This document shows, one piece after another, positions 1 to 5,729 of a DNA stretch of 9,852 nucleotides. Location: positions 1 through 9,852 of the forward strand of contig JAUXAH010000055.1 of the NCBI GenBank assembly GCA_030614945.1, written 5' to 3'. Every line of letters starts with the position of its first letter. Position 1 is the first letter of the stretch. The notes under the pieces are model-generated. The model had not been told where the DNA came from. It was given only the letters and a program-made list of their open reading frames with translations, and did no database searches. Origin of the DNA: Phycisphaerae bacterium (lineage in GTDB: Bacteria; Planctomycetota; Phycisphaerae; Sedimentisphaerales; SG8-4). A program made the position numbers and the translations under genes.

Positions 1-865
1 TGTCCTTAGTTGAGTAAATCAGCGTCTTTACCATTTGTTCGGGTTTTGTCTTTAGAAACTTGCAGACGGCTTCGATGCTGCCGATATTAGGGGTATGGAC
101 TTCCTGCATCGGCGGAATCTCGGCGCTGGATTTTTCTTTTGGCAACGGGTCAACAACCGCCCTTTCGAGGTTCGCTGCATACGAGCCGTCTTTGGTATAA
201 ATGATTGTATCTTCGCCGGACTCGCACGGGATGGTGAACTGGTGCGAGCCGGAGCCGCCCATCTCGCCTGACTCGGCTTCGACGATTACATAGTCGAGGC
301 CGCAGCGTTTGAAAATCCGGCAGTATGCATCGTACATTAATTTATATGATTTATCGAGCCCTTCGGGGTCGGCATCGAAGCTGTACGCATCCTTCATTAT
401 GAATTCGCGTGACCTTATTACGCCAAACCGTGGACGGAACTCATCGCGGAACTTGGGGCTTATTTGATAGAGGTTGATGGGAAGCTGCTTGTAAGAATTT
501 ATCTCGCCGGCGGCGAGGTATGTAACAACTTCCTCGGCGGTAGGCTCAAGCACACTTTCTCTGCCGTGACGGTCAGTGAAGCGGAACAATGTCGGGCCGT
601 AGTCGATGCTGCGGCCGGTCTTGTTCCAGAGCTCAGCGGGCTGCATACAAGGCACAAGAATCTCCTGTGCGCCGGCTTTGTCCATCTCCTCACGGACGAT
701 TGCGATGACTGTGAGCAGGCTGCGCCAGCCGAGAGGCAGATAAGTGTATGTGCCGCTGGCGACTTTGCGTATCAAGGCCGCTCGAATCATCAGTCTGTGG
801 CCTATTGTCTCCGCATCAGCGGGGACTTCCTTGACCGTCGGTATAAACATTCGGCTGTATCTCAT
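1..865 (-). CDS. proS: Prolyl-tRNA synthetase, bacterial type (3' end missing)
   Basis: Charges tRNA-Pro with proline in the cytoplasm. The first 288 codons are present, read without a stop from ATG at 865 to the left edge; bacterial-type enzymes usually have about 570 residues. The class II core is clear: the motif-1 region with YLPLGWR (42-48), the TAEE proline-binding motif (109-112), and motif 2 with FRDEFRPRFG (139-148) followed by FIMKDAYSF (155-163). After it, MGGSGSHQF (202-210) opens the editing (INS/YbaK-like) insertion, which marks the bacterial type; this domain is cut by the window edge, as is motif 3. The ATG at 865 has GAGG at 874-877, eight bases upstream, and the N-terminus MRYSRMFIPT is typical of the family. 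Divergent from the yhaM-like gene. Confidence 0.97.
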   Translation of the reverse strand, partial: MRYSRMFIPTVKEVPADAETIGHRLMIRAALIRKVASGTYTYLPLGWRSLLTVIAIVREEMDKAGAQEILVPCMQPAELWNKTGRSIDYGPTLFRFTDRHGRESVLEPTAEEVVTYLAAGEINSYKQLPINLYQISPKFRDEFRPRFGVIRSREFIMKDAYSFDADPEGLDKSYKLMYDAYCRIFKRCGLDYVIVEAESGEMGGSGSHQFTIPCESGEDTIIYTKDGSYAANLERAVVDPLPKEKSSAEIPPMQEVHTPNIGSIEAVCKFLKTKPEQMVKTLIYSTKD

Positions 866-914
866 ATTTCGTGCCTCAATACTTGGTTGCTCATTTTTGG
901 CATTTCGTGGCACG

Positions 915-943
915 TTTATAGCCCAAAAAACAGAGGGTTGCAA
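915..943 (-). promoter_or_regulatory. Probable sigma70-type promoter of proS
   Basis: On the minus strand, TTGCAA (938-943) is followed after exactly 17 bases by TATAAA (915-920). This matches the -35 at 4 of 6 and the -10 at 5 of 6 positions. Transcription would start near 908 and leave a leader of about 42 bases before the proS ATG. Inferred from sequence only. Confidence 0.5.
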
Positions 944-993
944 GCATATTTCCTATTTCGTTGTTCATATTTCGTATTATGGGAAATCACTGC

Positions 994-1022
994 TTGCATA
1001 AGAATCGGTTAGACAATATGAT
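994..1022 (+). promoter_or_regulatory. Possible promoter of the yhaM-like operon
   Basis: TTGCAT (994-999), a 17-base spacer and TATGAT (1017-1022) resemble a sigma70 promoter; the -10 matches at 5 of 6 positions, but the -35 only in its TTG. A start near 1029 would give a leader of about 65 bases. It lies back to back with the proS promoter. Confidence 0.35.
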
Positions 1023-1093
1023 TTTGGGAAAGATATGTGATTAACCGCGGAGAACGCAGAAAATAACCAATAATCAATTTTATGGAGTGGACG

Positions 1094-2056
1094 ATGGCGC
1101 ATAAATTCATTAACGAAATCGGGCCGGGAGAGACAATCGACGATATTTATATGGTCAGAGACCCGATTCTGCGAAGCACAACGCGAGGCGATTTGTATAT
1201 AGCAATGTTTCTCTCGGACAAGACCGGGCAAATGAACGGGCGAATGTGGCAGGCGACGGAAACGGTTTATCAAGCGCTGCCGAAGCCGGGCTTTGTCCAT
1301 ATACAGGGCAGAAGTGAGCTATATCAAAACAATCTGCAAATCATTGTAAATAACGTCAGCGTCATCGATGCAAAGGACGTTTGCATTGAGGATTTTCTGG
1401 CGCGAACGGACAAGGACACCGACAAACTGTTCGAGGAGGTAAAAAAGATTGTAGGCCGGATAAAAAACCCGCAGTTAAAGGCGCTGGTCGGAGAATTCCT
1501 GACTGATGCCGAGTTGATGGAGAAATTCCGCAATGCGCCGGGCGGGGTGAAATTGCATCATAATTATCTCGGCGGCCTGCTGGAGCATACGCATAATATA
1601 CTGCGAGTGGCTGTTGCGATTTTGCCATTATATCCAAGAGTGCAGCCGGATTTGGTCCTGGCCGGGATTTTTCTTCACGATATCGGCAAGACCGAAGAGC
1701 TGTCGTACGATATGGCCTTTTCATATACCGATTCGGGCCAATTGATAGGGCATGTCGTGCAAAGCTTACTTATGGTAAACGAAAAAGTTGCTGTGCTGAA
1801 AGAGAAGGGAACGCAGATTGACCAAACAGTCCTTGACTCTCTCGGGCACATTATTTTGTCTCACCACGGTCAATACGACTTCGGTTCGCCGAAACTGCCG
1901 GCGATGGCCGAGGCCTTTATGGTTTATTATATTGACGATTTGGACGCCAAGGTAAGCCAGGTAACGGCGGCGATTGAGAACGAGCGGGGCGATTCGAATT
2001 GGACCGCCTGGAAAAACGCTTTGCAGACCCGGCTTTATAGAAAACGCATCGAATAG
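1094..2056 (+). CDS. YhaM-like 3'-5' exoribonuclease (OB fold + HD domain)
   Basis: Predicted cytoplasmic metal-dependent nuclease of the YhaM type, which in Bacillus trims RNA or DNA from the 3' end. Residues 1-95 look like a nucleic-acid-binding OB fold (GDLYIAMFLSDKTGQMNG near the start). Residues about 150-290 are an HD phosphohydrolase domain: LHHNYLGGLLEHTHN, then FLHDIGK with the HD pair H195-D196, GHVVQS (H220), SHHGQ (H257-H258) and the distal YYIDDLDAK (D281-D282). At 320 aa it is close to the usual family length. I prefer ATG 1094 over the in-frame ATG 1082, because GGAG at 1084-1087 sits six bases before 1094, while nothing precedes 1082. The encoded start MAHKFINEIG also resembles known YhaM N-termini. 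Its last 90 bases recur at 2985-3074. The family is well supported; the exact substrate is not known. Confidence 0.88.
   Translation: MAHKFINEIGPGETIDDIYMVRDPILRSTTRGDLYIAMFLSDKTGQMNGRMWQATETVYQALPKPGFVHIQGRSELYQNNLQIIVNNVSVIDAKDVCIEDFLARTDKDTDKLFEEVKKIVGRIKNPQLKALVGEFLTDAELMEKFRNAPGGVKLHHNYLGGLLEHTHNILRVAVAILPLYPRVQPDLVLAGIFLHDIGKTEELSYDMAFSYTDSGQLIGHVVQSLLMVNEKVAVLKEKGTQIDQTVLDSLGHIILSHHGQYDFGSPKLPAMAEAFMVYYIDDLDAKVSQVTAAIENERGDSNWTAWKNALQTRLYRKRIE
1967..2056 (+). repeat. Direct repeat copy A (functional 3' end of the yhaM-like gene)
   Basis: This is the last 29 codons plus stop of the yhaM-like gene. It aligns without gaps to 2985-3074, with 77 of 90 bases identical by hand count. The two copies are 1018 bases apart in the same orientation and bracket the lipoprotein and transpeptidase-like genes. 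Confidence 0.9.
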
Positions 2057-2092
2057 AAGTTCTTTCGCCCTGCCGGTTCAAAAGGAACGGCT

Positions 2093-2623
2093 ATGAAGAA
2101 TCTGATTTTGCTCGTGTTGTTTTCATTTATCTGCGGCTGCTCTACAAATGGGGTCGTCAAGGATTCGCATACATCGGACCGTTCGGCAAACGCCCTTGTC
2201 AAAGAACTATACGCAAGAGGGGCCAAGCCATCCTCGACAAGCAAGTTGGTTTTCCGCGGCTCGGAAGCGGACTTTGGATACGATACAGTCGTCACTGTAA
2301 CAGACATGAGTGTAATCCACACCGTTTGGCGTTCCATCCTCCGGGCTGAGCCTTACGGGCGGTTCTCGGCATGTGGCCAACGAACGATAGAGTTTTATTC
2401 GGCGCAGGATTCTAACGTCCCGGTCGCCACGTTGATGGTGGAGTGCGGTGACTGTTTCGGGTGCGATACCTTGTATGTGAAGGGAACCGGGCCCTTCCCC
2501 TGGGATAGTGCCAAAGGTGGTAGAGTTGGTTTATACCGGTCCAAAGGGCTACATGAGCTCGTTATGGAGTACATAGGGGAAGAATACGAACGGCGTCAGA
2601 GAGAGGCAGGGCTCTGTGATTAG
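2093..2623 (+). CDS. Small cysteine-containing lipoprotein of unknown function
   Basis: A 176-residue protein whose function I do not recognise. The first 16 residues form a lipoprotein signal: a hydrophobic LILLVLFSF core and a lipobox ICGC, so C16 would be lipidated and the protein anchored in the cell envelope. The mature part holds further cysteines at 94, 118, 121, 124 and 175. The ECGDCFGCD cluster (117-125) could bind metal or form disulfides, but a C-x2-C-x2-C spacing alone does not prove either. AAAGGA at 2081-2086 is a good ribosome binding site, six bases before the ATG. The gene begins 36 bases after yhaM and its end overlaps the next gene by 8 bases, so the two are probably translated together. 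It lies inside the segment bracketed by the repeated yhaM tail, which suggests it is an acquired gene. Confidence 0.75.
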   Translation: MKNLILLVLFSFICGCSTNGVVKDSHTSDRSANALVKELYARGAKPSSTSKLVFRGSEADFGYDTVVTVTDMSVIHTVWRSILRAEPYGRFSACGQRTIEFYSAQDSNVPVATLMVECGDCFGCDTLYVKGTGPFPWDSAKGGRVGLYRSKGLHELVMEYIGEEYERRQREAGLCD

Positions 2624-2966
2624 GAAACAAGGAATCTTGTTTCTGCTGGCATTGTTATTCGGCCTGAGCGTTTGCTCAGCAGAGCAATGGTATGTCGGGC
2701 CTGACGGTAAATCGACAAACCCCGGCGGCGATATCATGATTCACGGAAGTAATGCTTCTATTGGGTGCCTTGCTATGGGAGATGAGGCTGCTGAAGACCT
2801 GTTTATACTTGCCGCTGAAACTGGTATTGACAGGATTTCCGTGGTCCTGAGCCCTGTCGACTTTCGGAAGAGGGTCTGCCCTGAAGTAACGCATCCATTA
2901 CCCGAATGGACAGATGTTCTCTATGAGCAAATCAAAGAGGAACTATCGAATCTAACAAGTCAGTGA
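2616..2966 (+). CDS. Secreted mini L,D-transpeptidase (YafK/YkuD-type catalytic part), apparent chimera
   Basis: A 116-residue exported protein. Residues 1-22 are a signal peptide (core ILFLLALLFGLSV, cleavage probably after CSA). Residues 40-51, IMIHGSNASIGC, carry the L,D-transpeptidase signature: H43-G44, S48, G50 and the catalytic C51. The next part, LAMGDEAAEDLFILAAETG, and the end, LPEWTDVLYEQIKEEL, also match what I know of YafK-like envelope transpeptidases. Such enzymes normally have about 150 or more residues before this motif, holding the substrate-binding strands; here only about 20 mature residues remain. Those read EQWYVGPDGKSTNPG, like the first lines of secreted right-handed beta-helix proteins. 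The start is GTG 2616, overlapping the lipoprotein gene; GAGGCAGGG (2603-2611) could serve as ribosome binding site. Activity is doubtful without the N-terminal half, so it may be a decaying fusion. Confidence 0.7.
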   Translation: MIRKQGILFLLALLFGLSVCSAEQWYVGPDGKSTNPGGDIMIHGSNASIGCLAMGDEAAEDLFILAAETGIDRISVVLSPVDFRKRVCPEVTHPLPEWTDVLYEQIKEELSNLTSQ

Positions 2967-2984
2967 AGCTTAATAAAAGATATA

Positions 2985-3074
2985 GCGGCGATTGAGAACG
3001 AGCTAAGCGATTCGAACTGGACCGCCTGGAAAAGCGCTTTGCAAACGCGCCTTTACAGAAGGCGTATCGAATAA
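2985..3074 (+). pseudogene. Orphan copy of the yhaM-like gene's 3' end (direct repeat copy B)
   Basis: Read in frame, this stretch gives 29 residues and a stop that match the C-terminus of the yhaM-like protein at 25 of 29 positions (for example DSNWTAWKSALQTRLYRRRI). There is no start codon or HD domain upstream: the bases before 2985 are unrelated to yhaM. Thirteen bases differ from copy A. Of the ten changed sense codons six are synonymous, and the stop changed from TAG to TAA, so the copies seem to have diverged while both were coding. The next gene starts nine bases after this stop, much as a native downstream gene would. Confidence 0.88.
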
Positions 3075-3083
3075 AACGGGGCT

Positions 3084-3791
3084 ATGAATATGAATAACAA
3101 GCAAGGATGTATTACTGGCGCAATATTTGCAATTGCTGGTTTCATTTTTGCAACCGCTAATTTTATGGCGAACGCTATAACTATTCCGACTTTTCCGGCA
3201 TTTCTTATTTTGCGAATCTTCATAGGCAAATGGGCAGTCCTCGACGCTTTCGTTATATATCCTTATCTTATCATCATAGCAAATCCCTTACTCTACGGGG
3301 TGGTAGGCTATTTAATTGGTCTTTTTTCAAAGTCGCGTCGACAGATATTCTGTATTACAGGATTGCTTGCAATTATTCTTTTACTTAGTTCTTTATATTT
3401 CCACCTTATTGGGCCTTACATAGAACGTTCACGCTCAATCAACCAACTGAAACAGCAAGCAATAAGAAAACTTGAAGCAGACCCAAATGACATTGGTGCG
3501 CTTCACTGGATGGGTGTGCATCACCTAACCAGAACCGGCCAATATCAAGAGGCAGAAAAATATTTTAGAAAAATCGTCGATTTGGAATCGGCTGAGGGCG
3601 ATTTTTCTACTGCGGGACAGCGTAGTCTTATATATCTGGCCATTATCTATCAATCCTGGGGACAACATGACCAAGCTGACAATTATTATCGGCAATTCAT
3701 TGCCACAGCTCCGGATTTAACAGGTGACCTTGTACTTATGAATTATAACAACCGTTATATAAAGAAAAGGCCAAATCAACAAAAACGGTAA
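3084..3791 (+). CDS. Membrane protein with C-terminal TPR repeats, unknown function
   Basis: A 235-residue protein. The N-terminal half is hydrophobic, with probable membrane segments around residues 9-30, 38-80 (possibly two) and 88-110. From about 123 the chain is soluble and shows two TPR-like helical pairs: AIRKLEADPNDIGALHWMGV with GQYQEAEKYFRKIVDLES (126-169), and QRSLIYLAIIYQSW with GQHDQADNYYRQFIATAPD (179-211). TPR domains usually mediate protein contacts, so this may be a membrane-anchored scaffold; no partner is evident. ATG 3084 follows GGGG (3078-3081) closely; ATG 3090 is an alternative. The gene looks more AT-rich than its neighbours (my impression, not computed). It directly follows the orphan yhaM tail, which suggests it was once the immediate neighbour of yhaM. 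Confidence 0.75.
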   Translation: MNMNNKQGCITGAIFAIAGFIFATANFMANAITIPTFPAFLILRIFIGKWAVLDAFVIYPYLIIIANPLLYGVVGYLIGLFSKSRRQIFCITGLLAIILLLSSLYFHLIGPYIERSRSINQLKQQAIRKLEADPNDIGALHWMGVHHLTRTGQYQEAEKYFRKIVDLESAEGDFSTAGQRSLIYLAIIYQSWGQHDQADNYYRQFIATAPDLTGDLVLMNYNNRYIKKRPNQQKR

Positions 3792-3833
3792 GGGGAAAAA
3801 GGAACGCTGCGCGGAAGGCGGAGTTAAATACGA

Positions 3834-3868
3834 GATTCTTTCCCGCCGTCCCGGGACTCAGAATGACA
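3834..3868. repeat. Partial palindromic repeat, possibly related to the one at 5626-5708
   Basis: The stretch starts with GAGATT and ends with CAGAATGACA. The right arm of the repeat before xseA likewise starts with GAGATT or AGATT and ends with CAATGACA. Between them lies the perfect palindrome GTCCCGGGAC (3848-3857). It could be a decayed half element of an interspersed palindrome family; the relation is weak. Confidence 0.3.
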
Positions 3869-3901
3869 AGCAACGGTCAATTCGACTAGACATTGAAATC
3901 A

Positions 3902-3944
3902 GCCCGGCCGGGCTCCCCCCCAAGGAAAGTTAGCCCGGCCGGGG
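3902..3944. repeat. GC-rich inverted repeat (12-bp stem, 17-base loop)
   Basis: CCCGGCCGGGCT (3903-3914) and AGCCCGGCCGGG (3932-3943) are perfect reverse complements separated by 17 bases. Each arm contains its own palindrome; the first, AGCCCGGCCGGGCT at 3901-3914, is perfect over 14 bases. The stem is very stable, but no run of T follows on either strand (GCGTTCTTC on plus), so it is only a weak candidate for a rho-independent terminator between the two converging gene ends. A nucleoid-protein site or repeat-family member is equally possible. Confidence 0.55.
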
Positions 3945-4044
3945 CGTTCTTCATAATTCAGCTCTGTGTTGACGGCTTTATCCGCCAATCCTGTTGATAC
4001 CTATCGACCGTCCTGAAGCGAATTAGCTATGTTTTTATCGGAAC

Positions 4045-4064
4045 TGTGACAACAGTATGTCACA
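4045..4064. repeat. Perfect 7-bp inverted repeat with 6-base spacer
   Basis: TGTGACA (4045-4051) and TGTCACA (4058-4064) are exact reverse complements. The shape is that of a dimeric regulator site, but no gene starts just downstream, and the TGTGA/TCACA half sites are ten bases apart instead of the six of a CRP site. It may be chance. Confidence 0.3.
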
Positions 4065-4128
4065 CCTTGTGAAAAAATCTGCCAATCAGGAAGAATATGA
4101 GGGATATTACGATTCTCGTGTTTCGTTC

Positions 4129-4155
4129 AACGAACAACGAGCAACGAGCAGCGAA
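4129..4155. repeat. Degenerate 7-bp tandem repeat (aacgagc)
   Basis: Units aacgaac (4129-4135), aacgagc (4136-4142) and aacgagc (4143-4149), then a decayed agcgaa. They are followed at 4152-4160 by cgaaatatg, a word also present on the minus strand at 863-871 and 966-974. The repeat ends just downstream of the C39 peptidase stop codon. Confidence 0.6.
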
Positions 4156-4163
4156 ATATGGGT

Positions 4164-4991
4164 TCAGATGCTCTGCGCAGGGTTTCGTTTGAGGACGATG
4201 CCGGAAAATCGCCAGATTTTCTCGAACTGCTCGTGGGACATCAAAGTTCTGCCGAAAACGGGGTCGGCGATAGTAACCATCCTGTCCGAGACTTCAAGGA
4301 CGGTGACGCAGTGGTCCGACAGAAATGCGTCCCTTACCACGGCTAACGTAATGCCTGCATTTCTGAGCTGAGCAATCGAGTCGAAGTGACGGTACTGAGA
4401 TTTCAGGCCATCAGCACCGTAGCGATTTTGCAGGGCTGCACGGAGGCAAGCGGGAAGCGTGCCGGCGACAGGGCTTGAGTGGGAAAGTACAGCTATTTCT
4501 CCCTCGCTGGCGGACAGGCCCAATTTTCCAAGAGCCGTTACCGCCGCGGCAGGGCCGCAGGTATAAGCTGTGGTCTGGTAGCAGATGCCGCTGGAATTAA
4601 CAATTGTTTTAAGATTCGAGAGCTCGTCCTTGATTAAAGCCGGAACAAGAAAAGGCAAAACCGAAAACCACCCTACAACCACAACCATCAAGACGCCGAT
4701 TATGAGCCTCTCGCATTTGCGAGGCAGACGCGAGAGGGGGGTGGTCAGGCCCATTGTAGCGGCCAGAGCTAAAATGATGAATCTTACCCGTCCTGCTGTA
4801 ATCCACGAAAATGGCGGCACAAAGACCAGCGCATTATTGTACCTGGCCAGTACCAGCATCGCGATGAGCAGAGAGGGGAGAAAATAGCCCAACGTCCAGT
4901 AGGGTTTTCGAAGACCTGAAAACACCCTGCCAAGAAAAATGCCTAACAGGGCTATCTGTATAACGCCTATAGTTTCAAGCCACGGATTCAT
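4164..4991 (-). CDS. Membrane-anchored C39-family cysteine peptidase
   Basis: A 275-residue protein from ATG 4991. The first half has four probable membrane helices (about 7-27, 33-53, 70-87, 96-119). The second half (from about 135) is a papain-like C39 domain: CYQTTAYTCGPAA with Q139 (oxyanion hole) and catalytic C145, DHCVTVLEV with H227, and IADPVFG with D244. C39 domains process peptides at double-glycine sites, usually as part of an ABC exporter; here there is no transporter domain and no leader-peptide gene next to it. The basic loops RK and RLPRKCER lie after helices 1 and 3. By the positive-inside rule both ends of the chain, and so the peptidase, would face the periplasm. GGAAGG (4999-5004) lies seven bases before ATG 4991, which favours it over the in-frame GTG at 5000. 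Substrate unknown. Confidence 0.83.
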   Translation of the reverse strand: MNPWLETIGVIQIALLGIFLGRVFSGLRKPYWTLGYFLPSLLIAMLVLARYNNALVFVPPFSWITAGRVRFIILALAATMGLTTPLSRLPRKCERLIIGVLMVVVVGWFSVLPFLVPALIKDELSNLKTIVNSSGICYQTTAYTCGPAAAVTALGKLGLSASEGEIAVLSHSSPVAGTLPACLRAALQNRYGADGLKSQYRHFDSIAQLRNAGITLAVVRDAFLSDHCVTVLEVSDRMVTIADPVFGRTLMSHEQFEKIWRFSGIVLKRNPAQSI

Positions 4992-5032
4992 CTGCACCAC
5001 CTTCCCCCAGGTTACACTTCTTGTGTATAAAC

Positions 5033-5061
5033 ATTGTACCAGATTAAGATTCAGGAATCAA
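5033..5061 (-). promoter_or_regulatory. Probable sigma70-type promoter of the C39 peptidase gene
   Basis: On the minus strand TTGATT (5056-5061), a 17-base spacer and TACAAT (5033-5038) form a good promoter, with a 4 of 6 match at -35 and 5 of 6 at -10. The start near 5026 leaves a leader of about 35 bases. An imperfect inverted repeat (GATGGT 5096-5101 / ACCATC 5117-5122, with an inner TGGA/TCCA pair) lies about 35 bases further upstream. Confidence 0.5.
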
Positions 5062-5153
5062 GAGAATTGCCAATGAGCTGAAAACAAAACGGTGAGATGG
5101 TGAAATGGACTGTCCAACCATCATTTATCGTCCTATAATTTTCTTGATTATAA

Positions 5154-5615
5154 TCCGGCAGCTCGTCCAGCCCCTCGGAGGGGCGGGGCTCGTCCGAGAA
5201 AGAGGATAGAGATTTATCAGGCGGATCCGGCCTACTGGCATCGGCACGGTTCCATCGTCCAACTTCGGGGCTGGGGCTGGGTAAAAAGGCGCAGGCGAAT
5301 ATCCGGAGTATGCGGCTGCTTACGGACAAGATGGATGTCTTCACGTGTGCGCCTCACAACGATTCGCTTTCGGACAGAAAACCTAACGAGGCCTACTGCC
5401 TGGCAAAGCCGGGTAAGGAATACGCGGTGTATTTCCCGGACGGCGGTGAAGTGATGCTGGATGTCGGCTCGTTGAAGAAGCTGGTTACAGTCCGCTGGCT
5501 TGATATAATGAAGTGTCGATGGGCGGATGCCGAACGCATTGAGGCCAAAAGCAAGCTAACGCTGCGGTGCCCATCGCGAGCGTACTGGGCCGTTCTCGTG
5601 GTCTGTGATATATGA
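5154..5615 (+). pseudogene. 3' remnant of a secreted-enzyme gene (collagen-binding-like C-terminal domain)
   Basis: The frame is open from just after TAA 5151-5153 to the stop at 5613-5615. From 5232 it reads like the end of a large secreted glycosidase-like protein: LLASARFHRPTSGLGLGKKA, then ANIRSMRLLTDKMDVFTCAP, then NEAYCLAKPGKEYAVYFPDG and a beta-strand-rich tail ending in AYWAVLVV. The part around YCLAKPGKEYAVYFPDGGEVMLD resembles the putative collagen-binding domain (Collagen_bind_2) at the C-terminus of DUF4038-type glycoside hydrolases. The catalytic part is absent: 5154-5231 is low-complexity and unrelated. ATG 5310 exists, but lies inside the conserved stretch, has no usable ribosome binding site, and no signal peptide follows. 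I read this as a 5'-truncated pseudogene; a short expressed 101-residue product is possible but unlikely. Confidence 0.65.
5170..5184. repeat. Perfect 7-bp stem hairpin (GCCCCTC/GAGGGGC)
   Basis: GCCCCTC (5170-5176), a single central G and GAGGGGC (5178-5184) form a perfect inverted repeat. It is followed by GGGGCT and flanked by two copies of CTCGTCC (5162-5168 and 5189-5195). It lies between the upstream stop at 5151 and the recognisable part of the broken gene, so it may mark the breakpoint of that remnant. Confidence 0.4.
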
Positions 5616-5625
5616 TTTGAAGAAT

Positions 5626-5708
5626 TGTCATTGCGAGGCCTTTTTAAAGGCCGTGGCAATCTAATGGGATCGAACAATAGAGATTGCTTCGCTTCGCTCG
5701 CAATGACA
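5626..5708. repeat. Interspersed palindromic repeat (83 bp) upstream of xseA
   Basis: TGTCATTGCGAG (5626-5637) and CTCGCAATGACA (5697-5708) are perfect 12-bp terminal inverted repeats. Inside are a second pair, GCAATCT (5656-5662) and AGATTGC (5681-5687), and a small hairpin GGCCTTT-TT-AAAGGCC (5637-5652). The right arm, AGATTGCTTCGCTTCGCTCG, belongs to a palindrome class known from many bacterial genomes; in protein databases its translation often appears as RDCFASLAMT. It lies between the broken gene and xseA and contains no gene of its own. Mobility would need a transposase in trans. Confidence 0.8.
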
Positions 5709-5729
5709 CTTATCAATTGTGTGCGAGAG

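Larger units (their letters stand above)
3792..4163. other. Gene-free region with inverted and short tandem repeats
   Basis: I find no convincing gene here. An open frame beginning at ATG 4057 runs into the C39 peptidase gene on the opposite strand and shows no family resemblance. The region contains a half repeat around the palindrome GTCCCGGGAC (3848-3857), a 12-bp GC-rich stem pair (3902-3944), a TGTGACA inverted repeat (4045-4064) and an 'aacgagc' tandem repeat (4129-4155). It separates the end of the plus-strand genes from the end of the minus-strand peptidase gene, so it would need terminators for both. Confidence 0.6.

Noticed and set aside
464..1012. Plus-strand open frame of 182 codons opposite proS
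   Set aside because: It lies almost wholly antisense to proS, whose class II synthetase motifs are clear; its translation shows no family resemblance and no ribosome binding site precedes it.
2035..2337. Minus-strand open frame of 100 codons across the yhaM end
   Set aside because: Antisense to the lipoprotein gene, which has a signal peptide, lipobox and good ribosome binding site.
4045..4064. CRP binding site
   Set aside because: The TGTGA and TCACA halves are separated by ten bases, not the six of the consensus.
4057..4371. Plus-strand open frame of 104 codons
   Set aside because: More than half is antisense to the C39 peptidase gene, and the remainder covers the 'aacgagc' tandem repeat. 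No recognisable motif.
5625..5729. 35-residue N-terminal extension of XseA
   Set aside because: It consists of translated palindromic repeat (RDCFASLAMT), and family members start at the equivalent of 5730. Kept as a finding but not as the annotated start.
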